Shown here: positions 37,705 to 46,105 of the stretch, one piece after another | How the letters are laid out: each line of letters starts with the position of its first letter | Position numbering within the stretch: the first letter of the stretch is position 1 | Origin: Candidatus Gastranaerophilales bacterium | GTDB lineage: Bacteria; Cyanobacteriota; Vampirovibrionia; Gastranaerophilales; Gastranaerophilaceae | Assembly: GCA_944323955.1 (NCBI GenBank) | Contig: CALUUK010000002.1 | Location: 1 to 64,000, forward strand | Length of the DNA: 64,000 bases | Reading direction: 5' to 3' | Position numbers and translations under genes: made by a program | Notes under the pieces: model-generated | Database searches by the model: none | The model's input: the letters and a program-made list of their open reading frames with translations, nothing else | Told to the model about the DNA's origin: nothing

Positions 37705-37732
37705 AAAAACCGTACCAAATGGTACGGTTTTT
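37705..37732 (-). terminator. Rho-independent terminator
   Basis: AAAAACCGTACC with an AAAT loop and its perfect complement lies just past the HEAT-like gene. Confidence 0.85.
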
Positions 37733-37748
37733 AATAAAAAATTATATA

Positions 37749-38042
37749 CTAAGCAGCAACACCTTTAATCTCTGTGATTAAATAATTTGCAATCCATTCA
37801 AAATCACTGTTGGATTTAGCCGCTTTTTTAAGGTAGTCAATTGAAGATTCACCGATTCTTATAAGAACCATTGCAACGATACCTCTTGTTTTGCCTTTAA
37901 CAACCTGAAGCGAATCAACCAGAGAAGGAACCGCATCCGAGCCGATTTTTACAAGTTCATTTTCAATTGCATTTTTTACTGTATTATCTGCATTTTCTAA
38001 TTTATTTAAATATTCATCAATCGGTAATAATACTGAATTCAT
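37749..38042 (-). CDS. Small HEAT-repeat-like protein
   Basis: A 97-residue helical protein. LVKIGSDAVPSLVDSLQVVKGKTRGIVAMVLIRIGESSIDYLKKA has the spacing of two HEAT/PBS-type repeats. Such repeats mediate protein contacts. A larger HEAT-like protein lies at 61365. No partner is evident. Confidence 0.72.
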   Translation of the reverse strand: MNSVLLPIDEYLNKLENADNTVKNAIENELVKIGSDAVPSLVDSLQVVKGKTRGIVAMVLIRIGESSIDYLKKAAKSNSDFEWIANYLITEIKGVAA

Positions 38043-38316
38043 TTTGACTGCCTCTTAACTATTGTAACTTCCGATTATATTATAAATTAAAAATTTCAAA
38101 TTCCCGTTTTTTTAATATAATCTTTATATCAAGGTTCAAACCCAATAATAATAGGTATCTTAATTATAATTATATATCTTTAAAAAATAGCCCGGTTATA
38201 CAACCACAATATTATACCTAGGTCTATTTTATTGGTTTTAAAATCAATTTAAACTGAGTATATCCCCCCAAGGGATGTATGGAAGTGTGTAAATAAGTTA
38301 TTACGGGGTATATGAA

Positions 38317-38625
38317 ATGCTGGTTGAAAAATACACTAACGGACTGAAACAAAGAAGTCAAATTGAGTTTAAAAATATTTCAAAAGATATTATTCCATGG
38401 CTTGAAAATACGGCCTTGGAAAATAATTGCCTTATTGACAAAAAAGAGTGGAAAAGTAAATATAACAGTTATGTAATATATGACTACGAGCCTTTTTGCT
38501 CTGACGGATTTGAAATAAACATAACCGTTTCCTCTTACGATATAAATTATCTTTATTTTCTGAAGTTTTTATATGACAACAAACTTAATACAATCGAATA
38601 TTTAAATAATTGTATAAATAACTGA
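38317..38625 (+). CDS. Small protein of unknown function
   Basis: A 102-residue protein with no signal peptide, mixed alpha/beta with two or three cysteines. The ribosome site ACGGGGT precedes the ATG. The 270 bases before it are AT-rich with no other gene. It ends 37 bases before the Hsp20-like gene on the same strand and may be co-transcribed. Confidence 0.62.
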   Translation: MLVEKYTNGLKQRSQIEFKNISKDIIPWLENTALENNCLIDKKEWKSKYNSYVIYDYEPFCSDGFEINITVSSYDINYLYFLKFLYDNKLNTIEYLNNCINN

Positions 38626-38662
38626 AAATTTGTATAATCATCTCAACGAAAGGAGAAGCAAG

Positions 38663-39271
38663 ATGGAAGAAAACAATACTGTAGAAGTTGAAACAAACAC
38701 GGAAAAACAAAATCATATTTGTTTTAAAAATCATTGTTGGAAAATGTGCCTTGCCATGGTAATTGCAGCATTTTTAGGCGGATTTCTTGCCGTATATTTT
38801 GTTGCCGACCAGATAATGGAAAAATCTTTGCGCAGACATTATATGATGATGCCCCCAAGATTTGAAAAGCACATGTTTGACGATATGGACAGAGAATTTA
38901 AAAAAGATATGGAAGATTTCGGTAAAATACTTGAAACGCCTATAAAAATGCCGGAATTTAAACATGGTGATTTTAATATGAATCCTTTTCTCATGCCCGA
39001 AGGAGTCAAAATAAAATCAGAATTTGAAGACGGATATTTCACTGTTACCGTCAGTCTGAAACCTTTTCAAGGAGATGAAAACAAAATAAATTATAATGTT
39101 ACGGGAAGAAAACTCACCGTATTTGGAGAATCTGAAGTGAAAGACGGCAAGACAGAGCAAACAGTTGCTTTCTCTCATGACTTTATATTACCTAAAGGTG
39201 CCGATACAATGCACATTTCAAAATACAAAGACGGAAAAAAATTAGTTATTTCCGTTCCCGTCAGAGATTAG
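38663..39271 (+). CDS. Membrane-anchored Hsp20/alpha-crystallin-like protein
   Basis: About 202 residues. A cytoplasmic N-terminus is followed by a membrane segment (MCLAMVIAAFLGGFLAVYFV, near residues 29-48), a Met-rich acidic linker, and a C-terminal alpha-crystallin-type domain (DGYFTVTVSLKPF to KKLVISVPV). Small heat-shock proteins hold unfolding proteins; a membrane anchor would place this one on the outer face of the inner membrane. AAAGGAGAAG precedes the chosen ATG. The C-terminal IxI motif of classical sHSPs is replaced by VISVPV. Confidence 0.78.
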   Translation: MEENNTVEVETNTEKQNHICFKNHCWKMCLAMVIAAFLGGFLAVYFVADQIMEKSLRRHYMMMPPRFEKHMFDDMDREFKKDMEDFGKILETPIKMPEFKHGDFNMNPFLMPEGVKIKSEFEDGYFTVTVSLKPFQGDENKINYNVTGRKLTVFGESEVKDGKTEQTVAFSHDFILPKGADTMHISKYKDGKKLVISVPVRD

Positions 39272-39513
39272 TTAATTACCTCATAAAGGCCGGGTGCCTC
39301 TTGAACAGAAACATTGTTCGGAGGCACTTTTATAATTCTTACTTTTATTTCGCAATCGGCTTGCTTAATGGTTATTATATCCCCTTCTTTAAGCTGTTTT
39401 GCAGGTTTTGCAATTATTCCATTTACGTATATTCTGCCTTGGTCTGATACTTTATTTGCGATCGTTCTTCTTTTAATAAGACGTGATACTTTTAAAAATT
39501 TATCTAATCTCAT
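39268..39513 (-). CDS. rqcP: RqcP/YabO-type S4 RNA-binding protein
   Basis: An 81-residue single S4-domain protein (MRLDKFLKVSRLIKRRTIA, DQGRIYVNG, KPAKQLKEGDIITI). RqcP stabilises peptidyl-tRNA on stalled 50S subunits during RqcH-driven alanine tailing. The related HslR has similar function; RqcP is preferred by length. Overlaps the end of the Hsp20-like gene by four bases. Confidence 0.85.
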   Translation of the reverse strand: MRLDKFLKVSRLIKRRTIANKVSDQGRIYVNGIIAKPAKQLKEGDIITIKQADCEIKVRIIKVPPNNVSVQEAPGLYEVIN

Positions 39514-39537
39514 AGTAAAATAATATTATAAAAATAA

Positions 39538-39569
39538 CTTAAAAGCAGCCTTTAAAGACTGCTTTTAAA
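39538..39569 (-). terminator. Rho-independent terminator of the prepilin-fusion gene
   Basis: AAAAGCAG and CTGCTTTT pair three bases past the stop codon at 39572, extended by flanking TTAA. Confidence 0.7.
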
Positions 39570-39571
39570 GT

Positions 39572-41824
39572 TTATATTTTTGATTCCAATAACTGTAAGC
39601 GTTTTTCAAATTCTGCATTCTTTTGTTTTAATTCCGCATTCTCTTTTTCAAGTTTCTGCAAACGTTCATCCAATCCGGTAACTTTTGCTGTTATTTCTTG
39701 AATTTGAACGCATAATTCTTTAATTGAATTAACCATGGCATAGAATATTTCTTCCGTTCTTATTCTGTAATATCCGTCTTTGCCTTTAGTTACGGAATTA
39801 GGAAATACTTTCATAAGCTGCTGGGCTATAACACCTACATGCGGAGTTTTTTCTTTATCATTCTTAAATGTAAAGTTTTTAACTTCAAGAGCATTGATTT
39901 CCTTAAGCCCTGCGGTATTATCACCGGAAATATTTTTCAATCTTGCATCACTGAATGCAGACGCTTCCAGTTTTGATATTCTTGCACTTAATTCATCATA
40001 TAATCTTTTTATATTTGAAACCAGATCCAGTGTACCTCCTGTAGTACCTCCAATAGTGTTTATCCCGGCAACACTTACCGGACCGTTAAATATTGATGTA
40101 AAATTAGAATTTGATTTACCGACACGGAATATACCGCTTGTTTTTTCGGCCGCCGTTGCTTTATCACCAAATACAAATGCTTTACCTGCGGTACTTGTAC
40201 TGATTTCCATAGAACCGCTTAATATATCAAGCCCCGAATTTGCTTTATAAATATGAATATAAGCGGAAGTCTTGTTTGCTGCGGAAGAGTCAAAGTTCTG
40301 CAATACCGTATCGCCGTTAGACATTAAAGTAAGCTGTCCGCCGTTAAGTCTGAAATCTGCATATTGTGTCACTTCACCTGCAGCGTTTTTAGTCTTTTTC
40401 GACGTAATATCAACAGCACTTAAACTCGTATTATCTATTGCGGATATCTGCAGTGCTTCATTGTTGATCCAAAGTTCACCTTGACTGTCCGCAGTATCAG
40501 TCTTAATAATATTCAAACGAACTTCATCCACACCTTGGCTTGCAATGTTTATACCAATAGCCTTTGACTCTGTTGCATTTGTTATAAGACTTAATGAACC
40601 TTTTCTGTTTACATTAGAAGTATCTACACCATTTGAACCGGAGTATGTCTCAATATTAAAGATCTTTGCATCTCCGTTAAAATTATTTACACTAAACCTT
40701 CTTGCATTTACATCCAAACTTTTCGGAACAATATTACCTGCTGTATCAAGATATGATTGCATTCTTCCGATTATAAGAGGAGCAACGTCAGTTGAATTAT
40801 CAGGAACGGAACCTATAAATAAAAGATGGCTGCCTGAACCTTCATCCAGATCATAATCTTCAATAAGCGTTTGAGCATATGCTTTTGTTGCCGCATCAAA
40901 TAAACCGTTAGCTGCATTTAATCCGATACATGTGCTGTAATGACCGGGGAATAAGCTGCAGGAATTGGTGCCTATTGCAGTATTACCGATACCTTCAATA
41001 TTGCTTGTGCCTAAAGAATTAAAACCGACTGCGGTATTATATCTTCCCGTAACATTATACTGCATTGCACCGGAACCTATTGCGGTATTACCGTTTGCAT
41101 TATGTATACCCGTATTATTAACAGACGTATCTTCGGAATAAATCTGGTCTGAATCCCGGTCTAAATTAAGACCTGCATTAAAACCGACAACCGTATTATT
41201 TGATGCAAATGTATTTTTAGAAAGTGCCATTTCACCAACTGCGGTATTATATGACCCTTGTACGTTTTTCATTAAAGAATAATGACCTAATGCCGTATTT
41301 TTACCCTGGAAAGTATTTGTTGTTGCAACCATATTTGCAAGTGTACCTATACCAAGACCGATATTGTGTTTTTCAAGTACCAGTCTGCCTGTATATAATG
41401 TATTCAGTTCAGTGGAATTAAGACTGTTATTCATTGTGTAAAAAGATATATGAGAATTTGCAATATCGGAATAAGTGCCGTCTGAAAGTCTTGACGATTG
41501 TTTTACAAGTGCCAGCTTATCACCCATATTTGTTATATTATTAGGATAATCGTCGCTTATATCGTTAAAGTCGGCTATATTTGCAAGATAAGAACCTAAT
41601 ATTGCCGGCGTCATAGATGTTAAGTACATATCACCTATAATTGCCGTTTGATTGGCGGCTTCACCAAAATATGCACTCGTACTGCTCGCCGACCATTGCC
41701 ATATAGAATCAGAACTTGCTGACTTTTTCGTAATTGTAGGAATTGCCGCAGATAACACCAAGCTGATTATCAACAAAGAAATCAACATTTCTGCAATTGT
41801 AAAACCGTGCAGTCTTTTATTCAT
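39572..41824 (-). CDS. Prepilin-like protein with YadA-head repeats and S74 self-cleaving chaperone
   Basis: A 750-residue protein of unusual architecture. Residues 1-34 are a type IV prepilin leader: cleavage site G7/F8, Glu at mature +5, then a hydrophobic helix. NTAxG-type repeats occur at 176, 193, 210, 246, 263 and 281 with a degenerate copy at 297, about 17 residues apart, as in YadA-type trimeric adhesin heads. The C-terminus is a peptidase S74 endosialidase chaperone: Ser625-Asp626 (SDARLKNIS) is the expected cleavage site, followed by PHVGVIAQQL and a coiled coil from about 715. It is the last gene of an operon with dciA and two tmk-like genes, overlapping dciA by four bases. A trimeric surface fibre secreted through pilus machinery is inferred. 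Confidence 0.92.
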   Translation of the reverse strand: MNKRLHGFTIAEMLISLLIISLVLSAAIPTITKKSASSDSIWQWSASSTSAYFGEAANQTAIIGDMYLTSMTPAILGSYLANIADFNDISDDYPNNITNMGDKLALVKQSSRLSDGTYSDIANSHISFYTMNNSLNSTELNTLYTGRLVLEKHNIGLGIGTLANMVATTNTFQGKNTALGHYSLMKNVQGSYNTAVGEMALSKNTFASNNTVVGFNAGLNLDRDSDQIYSEDTSVNNTGIHNANGNTAIGSGAMQYNVTGRYNTAVGFNSLGTSNIEGIGNTAIGTNSCSLFPGHYSTCIGLNAANGLFDAATKAYAQTLIEDYDLDEGSGSHLLFIGSVPDNSTDVAPLIIGRMQSYLDTAGNIVPKSLDVNARRFSVNNFNGDAKIFNIETYSGSNGVDTSNVNRKGSLSLITNATESKAIGINIASQGVDEVRLNIIKTDTADSQGELWINNEALQISAIDNTSLSAVDITSKKTKNAAGEVTQYADFRLNGGQLTLMSNGDTVLQNFDSSAANKTSAYIHIYKANSGLDILSGSMEISTSTAGKAFVFGDKATAAEKTSGIFRVGKSNSNFTSIFNGPVSVAGINTIGGTTGGTLDLVSNIKRLYDELSARISKLEASAFSDARLKNISGDNTAGLKEINALEVKNFTFKNDKEKTPHVGVIAQQLMKVFPNSVTKGKDGYYRIRTEEIFYAMVNSIKELCVQIQEITAKVTGLDERLQKLEKENAELKQKNAEFEKRLQLLESKI

Positions 41825-42156
41825 AAACTATCTTCTTTCCATATTTTATAGTTAAATTTTATATCTTTTATTTTAATACCCAGTTTTTCCGCTTTTTCTT
41901 CCACTAATGAAAATATTTTATCTTTTACAAAATATAATTCATTAGCAACAAAAGAATCAGCACATGCTATTGTTAGTATATTATCGGCAGAAAGTTCCCA
42001 AACTTTAGATAATTTGGCAATCTTATCTCCGATTATTTCTTCCCATGAATTAAATAATTCCTCACGGGCTTCTATTGTCGAAGTTTCTTTTTCAAACTGC
42101 ATCTCCTTAAACACTTCTCTCAGCAGCTCAAAATTAGAATTATTTAACCTTTTCAT
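41821..42156 (-). CDS. DciA-like (DUF721) protein
   Basis: A 111-residue DUF721 protein. The NSWEEIIGDKIAKLSKVWEL and DSFVANELYFVKDKI segments match the DciA core, which loads the replicative helicase DnaB in most bacteria lacking DnaC. It is shorter than typical DciA (about 150) and lacks an extended tail. It starts 39 bases after the tmk-like gene and overlaps the prepilin-fusion gene by four bases (ATGA). Confidence 0.78.
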   Translation of the reverse strand: MKRLNNSNFELLREVFKEMQFEKETSTIEAREELFNSWEEIIGDKIAKLSKVWELSADNILTIACADSFVANELYFVKDKIFSLVEEKAEKLGIKIKDIKFNYKIWKEDSL

Positions 42157-42194
42157 ATATATATTATAAACAATTTTCTTATTTCATCAATATT

Positions 42195-42857
42195 CTAAAC
42201 AACATCCAAAATATTTTTTACATTGGATATAATCTTTTTATGTATTTCTTTTTCGCTTAACGTACCATCAATAGAAATGAATCCGTATTCACTTTTCATT
42301 TTTTGATATTCGTCAAGACATTTATTTTGATACATTTTAAAACTGTTATAAAAATCATTGCTTAAACCTATATCCCTGCCTGATTCCCAATAATCAAGCC
42401 CGGTTGTTCCTATTATTCTTTTCAAAAGAATTTCAACGGGAACATCAAGATAAAAAGTCATATCGGGTTCGGGTGCATATTCATATAAATTTTTAACCCA
42501 TTCAATGTCATGTCCTCTTACAACATCACGGGCAAAAGCGGTATATACATATCTGTCAAGAATAACAACAAAACCCGCCTTAAGTGCAGGCAAAATAATA
42601 TTTTCAAATCTGTCGGCAAAATCTGCTGCATATAAAAGTGAAAAAGTCGTTGCATTTAATAAATTTCTCTCTTTCGCATCATTTATTGCATCAGCTATAA
42701 ATTTAGAGGTTTTCCACTCGCTTACCATAACTCCGTATGATTGATCTTCTATCCAGCGTTTTAACTTGCCGATCTGAGTAGATTTTCCGGAGCCGTCCGT
42801 TCCTTCTATTACTATTAACAGGCCTTCATAGCCGTTTTTTGATTTGTATCCGCTCAT
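42195..42857 (-). CDS. Thymidylate kinase-like protein (copy 1)
   Basis: A 220-residue P-loop kinase of the dTMP-kinase fold. The P-loop is GTDGSGKST and LDRYVYTAFARD is the DRY segment. The canonical REPGGT after the P-loop is replaced by SEWKTSK, so the substrate may not be dTMP. Its ATG follows the stop of the upstream paralogue with no gap. It is similar throughout to that copy. Confidence 0.85.
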   Translation of the reverse strand: MSGYKSKNGYEGLLIVIEGTDGSGKSTQIGKLKRWIEDQSYGVMVSEWKTSKFIADAINDAKERNLLNATTFSLLYAADFADRFENIILPALKAGFVVILDRYVYTAFARDVVRGHDIEWVKNLYEYAPEPDMTFYLDVPVEILLKRIIGTTGLDYWESGRDIGLSNDFYNSFKMYQNKCLDEYQKMKSEYGFISIDGTLSEKEIHKKIISNVKNILDVV

Positions 42858-43541
42858 TTATAATATAATTCCTTTTTCTGCAAGTACTTTTTTTACTTCT
42901 TCTCTGAAAAATAATTGTTTCTTATGTATACTTTCATTCGCATCAATTTCAACAAGATTATATTCGGTTATCATCTTTTTATATTCATCGTTAACGCGTT
43001 TTTGAAAAATTCTGTAGCTTTCATAAGGATCCGCGCTGATTTTTAAATCCATTCCCGCTTCATAAAATTTAGGTGAGCGGTTTGCACAAATTCTCTCCAG
43101 TGAAACATCCTCAGAAACTCTGAAATAAAGAGTCAAGTCAGGTTGAATTGCAAAACCGTAAACTCTTCTGACCCAATCGGCATCAACTCCTCTTGCAACA
43201 TCTCGCGCAAATGCAGTGTATACGTATCTGTCCGCAAGAACTATAAAACCTGCTTTTAATGCCGGAATTATGACCTGTTCCAGTCTGTCGGCAAAATCAA
43301 CAGCATGCAGAAGTGAAAAAGTTTTGGGACTCAAAAGATTTTTTTTCTTGGCAAGTTTTGTTGTCTGAGAAATTAAATCCGATGAGTTCCATTCGGTAAA
43401 AATAACATCCTGCTTAAGAGATTTCAGCCAATCTCTTAATATGACCAGCTGCGTGGACTTGCCTGAACCGTCAATTCCTTCAACACATATTAATGTCCCC
43501 GGGAAATTATGCATTTCATTAAATCTGGTTTTGTTTTTCAT
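42858..43541 (-). CDS. Thymidylate kinase-like protein (copy 2)
   Basis: About 227 residues. The P-loop is GIDGSGKST, with LADRYVYTAFARDVARG and TEWNSSD in place of REPGGT. Start chosen at 43541 by the MKNKTRFNEMHNFPG context; the frame to 43610 is open. It is adjacent to copy 1 with abutting stop and start, so the pair looks like a tandem duplication that has diverged. Either or both may supply dTTP synthesis, or a related nucleotide. Confidence 0.85.
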   Translation of the reverse strand: MKNKTRFNEMHNFPGTLICVEGIDGSGKSTQLVILRDWLKSLKQDVIFTEWNSSDLISQTTKLAKKKNLLSPKTFSLLHAVDFADRLEQVIIPALKAGFIVLADRYVYTAFARDVARGVDADWVRRVYGFAIQPDLTLYFRVSEDVSLERICANRSPKFYEAGMDLKISADPYESYRIFQKRVNDEYKKMITEYNLVEIDANESIHKKQLFFREEVKKVLAEKGIIL

Positions 43542-43875
43542 TATAAATCCTGTTTTTTTCCTTTTTCTGATAATAACATATATTATACCAAAATACTTGC
43601 CGCAATTCATTTTTATATATTTATCGGGGGTTTTTTACATGACAATTGTAACAAAATGTTAAAAGTGTAAATTATACACGATACATTTTTTTACATGCAG
43701 GGCATTAAATAAACATAAAGGAAAAAATGAGTAAATAAGTGTTTTCTTTCCTGATTCCTCTCTCTGATATATAGTGAAATTAGCCGATTTTAATCGGTTT
43801 TTTTATTGCAAAATTTCAGCTTTTATCTTTATTGTTTTCCCTTACATTATTTATTTTAACTTATTTATAATATCC
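43542..43875. other. Intergenic region with a possible small RNA
   Basis: About 330 bases between the tmk-like gene and tyrA, both on the minus strand. No frame of useful length is present. On the plus strand TTGTAA at 43646 and TAAATT at 43668 are a plausible promoter, and a terminator lies at 43784-43806, so the plus strand may make an RNA of about 130 bases. It would contain a three-codon ATG-AGT-AAA-TAA frame after AAAGGA. Confidence 0.35.
43784..43806 (+). terminator. Rho-independent terminator on the plus strand
   Basis: CCGATT-TT-AATCGG followed by seven T. No annotated plus-strand gene ends here. Confidence 0.65.
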
Positions 43876-44691
43876 CTAAAAAAGATTTTTCCCTTCATCC
43901 GAATACATAATCGACCGTATATTTTTTATATCGGCACACTTTTCAAAATATTTAGCATCTTTTAAATATTGTATTGAATTATTTAACATTTCTACAGATT
44001 TATCAATGTTAAATCCGTTATAATTCAGCATATCTCTTGCCATCTCGGGGTTTGACATACTTAATCTGGTCATATCTCTGAAACCTGAAGATGCAAGTTT
44101 TAGTGCAAGCGGATTTCTGCGTGCAGTTTCAAATACAGCCTGAGATACCAGCATCGGCATATGACTTATTAATGCTACGGCTTCATCATGTTCTTTTGCA
44201 TCGGCAATAATAATTTGAGCACCGGTTTGTTCAATTATTTCTTTAACCTTTTTGAGGTCATCTTCATCGATATTTTCAGAAGGCGTTAACACCCATTTTG
44301 CTCCGGCAAACAATTCCTTAAAGGATGCATCAAATCCGTTAAATTCAGTCCCTGCCATAGGATGCGAGCCTATAAATTTATATTTGCGTTTTTTTTGCAT
44401 TACAAATTCTTTTACACTTGCACAATCAAGCACAATCGTACTTTCAGGCAAAATATCCTCAAGTTCATCCATAATTTCAAGTGTTTTATTTATGGGAGAA
44501 GCAATAAAAATAACATCACAATCTTTTAAATTTTCCATATTATCAGAAACATTCGAAGAATATTCTTGTGCTTTTTTTATAGTTTCGGGATTTCTTGTAA
44601 CAGCACAAATCTCATTTAAACCGCCGCACAAACATTTAAACAACGAACCGCCTATTAACCCCAGAGAAACTATACCTATTTTCATTTTCAC
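43876..44691 (-). CDS. tyrA: Prephenate/arogenate dehydrogenase
   Basis: A 271-residue NAD(P)-dependent enzyme of tyrosine synthesis. The Rossmann motif GLIGGSL starts near residue 11; GSHPMAGTEFNGFDAS and HDEAVALISHMPMLVSQA are family signatures with the catalytic His. No ACT or chorismate mutase domain is fused. Prephenate versus arogenate use cannot be told. GAGAGGTG lies upstream. Confidence 0.9.
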   Translation of the reverse strand: MKMKIGIVSLGLIGGSLFKCLCGGLNEICAVTRNPETIKKAQEYSSNVSDNMENLKDCDVIFIASPINKTLEIMDELEDILPESTIVLDCASVKEFVMQKKRKYKFIGSHPMAGTEFNGFDASFKELFAGAKWVLTPSENIDEDDLKKVKEIIEQTGAQIIIADAKEHDEAVALISHMPMLVSQAVFETARRNPLALKLASSGFRDMTRLSMSNPEMARDMLNYNGFNIDKSVEMLNNSIQYLKDAKYFEKCADIKNIRSIMYSDEGKNLF

Positions 44692-44862
44692 CTCTCTCTC
44701 AGATTAACATTATATATGAAATGTTAAAAATTATTAACAAATATTCACATATTTGATTAGTAATCAGATATATGTAATAATACAGTTAAATTAATAGTCT
44801 AACCATTCCTTTCTTGACTTATGCGGCTTTATGTCGCATTTTATTTTCGGAATTTTCACAAT

Positions 44863-44894
44863 AAAAAAGCAGAAAATATAATTATTTCCCGCTT
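44863..44894 (-). terminator. Rho-independent terminator of the glycine-zipper gene
   Basis: As minus-strand RNA, AAGCGGGAAAU pairs with AUUUUCUGCUU over 11 positions including two G-U pairs, then U-run. The wobble pairs fix the direction. Confidence 0.75.
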
Positions 44895-44915
44895 ATTTTT
44901 ATAGATTTAAATTAT

Positions 44916-46004
44916 TTATGCCGCAAAAGGATTTTCTATATTATTTAATGATTCAAGAGCAATTTGCGCATCTTCGCTTAATTCGCCATATTGTGCTTCT
45001 TCATTAAGTTTTAATTTTGCCGCTTCTTTAAGTTCATCCATTGTAGCCGAATCATTTGCAATTGCTTCACTTTGTTGATTTAACCGTTCTTCTTTTGCTT
45101 TTTCTCTTTCTGATTTGCCGGTAATTGCATTTGTAACTTTGCCTGCAACAAATGAACCTAACATACCGCCGATAAAACCGCATACAGCACCGACGGCCGT
45201 ACCTATACCGGGACAAATTGCAGTACCGATAGCAGTTCCGAGCGCAGTACCCGCACAATCACCGGCAATAAATCCTGCCGTATCTCCGACTACTTTTACA
45301 ACTGATTTACCAAGTTGTTTAACTCCTTTTTCGCTGCCAAGTTCTTTGAATGTCGGAACAACTTCTGTGAAAAGTTCGGTAATACCGCTAAATACAAGCA
45401 TAAATCCTGCGCCTGAAGATTTTAACAGTTTTCCTGCTTTTCTCAGTTTTCCTGCAGCTTTTGTTCCTGCTTCTGCAGCTGTTTTATTTCCGAGATTATT
45501 TATTGCGTCCTGCGCGGTTTTTACTTTAGCACTTGCTTTGTCGGCTAATTTTGTAACATCTTTTACGCCTTTTTTTATCGCTTTTGCTTCCTTTGCCTGT
45601 GCTGCCGCTGCACCTTTTACATCTCTGAAAGCATTAACGGATTCTTTTGATGTGGTCATAAAAGATAAAATTCTGTCTTTTAATTTGCCTTCACCTTTCA
45701 GCAAATTTTTTAATGCATCTTTATTAATGTTACCTATTTGTTCCATTGCATCGGAAGCAACAAAAGACTTTGTTGAATGTTCCCCTGCTTTTTTAAGATA
45801 AGCATTTCTTTTTAAAAATCTTAACAAAGGAATACCTTCAAATAAAGCCGCACTGCCTATTGAACTTTTTGTTGAACTTACAAATGTATCGGGTGTATCT
45901 TTCAACGCCTCACTATTTACATATTTTATAAGCGTTTTAACATCGTCTGCATTATTACGTATAACACTTTGTGTTGTATTAACCGCATTGATTGAACTTA
46001 CCAT
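44916..46004 (-). CDS. Glycine-zipper protein, unknown
   Basis: A 362-residue protein with three zones. The N-terminal 140 residues are mixed and polar; residues 135-200 are Ala/Lys-rich and helical; near 235-290 a long glycine-zipper stretch (GTALGTAIGTAICPGIGTAV and on) would form packed membrane helices. The last 70 residues are acidic and helical. No signal peptide is seen. It resembles glycine-zipper membrane or pore proteins in pattern only. A divergent YkgJ gene shares its upstream region, where a perfect palindrome lies at 46065. Confidence 0.72.
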   Translation of the reverse strand: MVSSINAVNTTQSVIRNNADDVKTLIKYVNSEALKDTPDTFVSSTKSSIGSAALFEGIPLLRFLKRNAYLKKAGEHSTKSFVASDAMEQIGNINKDALKNLLKGEGKLKDRILSFMTTSKESVNAFRDVKGAAAAQAKEAKAIKKGVKDVTKLADKASAKVKTAQDAINNLGNKTAAEAGTKAAGKLRKAGKLLKSSGAGFMLVFSGITELFTEVVPTFKELGSEKGVKQLGKSVVKVVGDTAGFIAGDCAGTALGTAIGTAICPGIGTAVGAVCGFIGGMLGSFVAGKVTNAITGKSEREKAKEERLNQQSEAIANDSATMDELKEAAKLKLNEEAQYGELSEDAQIALESLNNIENPFAA

Positions 46005-46064
46005 TTATCTACCCCAAAGCCTTTCCCATACATGTATATAAAGATTTTTTTGAAACTGAAATTT

Positions 46065-46093
46065 ACAAAATTTACAAAATTTGTAAATTTTGT
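46065..46093. promoter_or_regulatory. Perfect 29-bp palindrome in a divergent promoter region
   Basis: ACAAAATTTACAAA, a central A at 46079, then TTTGTAAATTTTGT form a perfect inverted repeat, 13 bases before the YkgJ gene start and about 60 bases before the glycine-zipper gene start. It is probably a repressor site. Confidence 0.55.
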
Positions 46094-46105
46094 TAAGAAT
46101 AGTCT

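Noticed and set aside
39572-41824. A prophage, suggested by the tail-spike chaperone domain
   Set aside because: No capsid, terminase, portal, integrase or lysis gene is near; the neighbours are dciA, tmk-like and rqcP genes and the protein starts with a prepilin leader.
45115-45801. A long plus-strand frame opposite the glycine-zipper gene
   Set aside because: It is the reverse of an Ala/Gly-rich gene, whose codon bias leaves the opposite strand open; it has no ribosome site and a Pro/Ala-rich product typical of a shadow.
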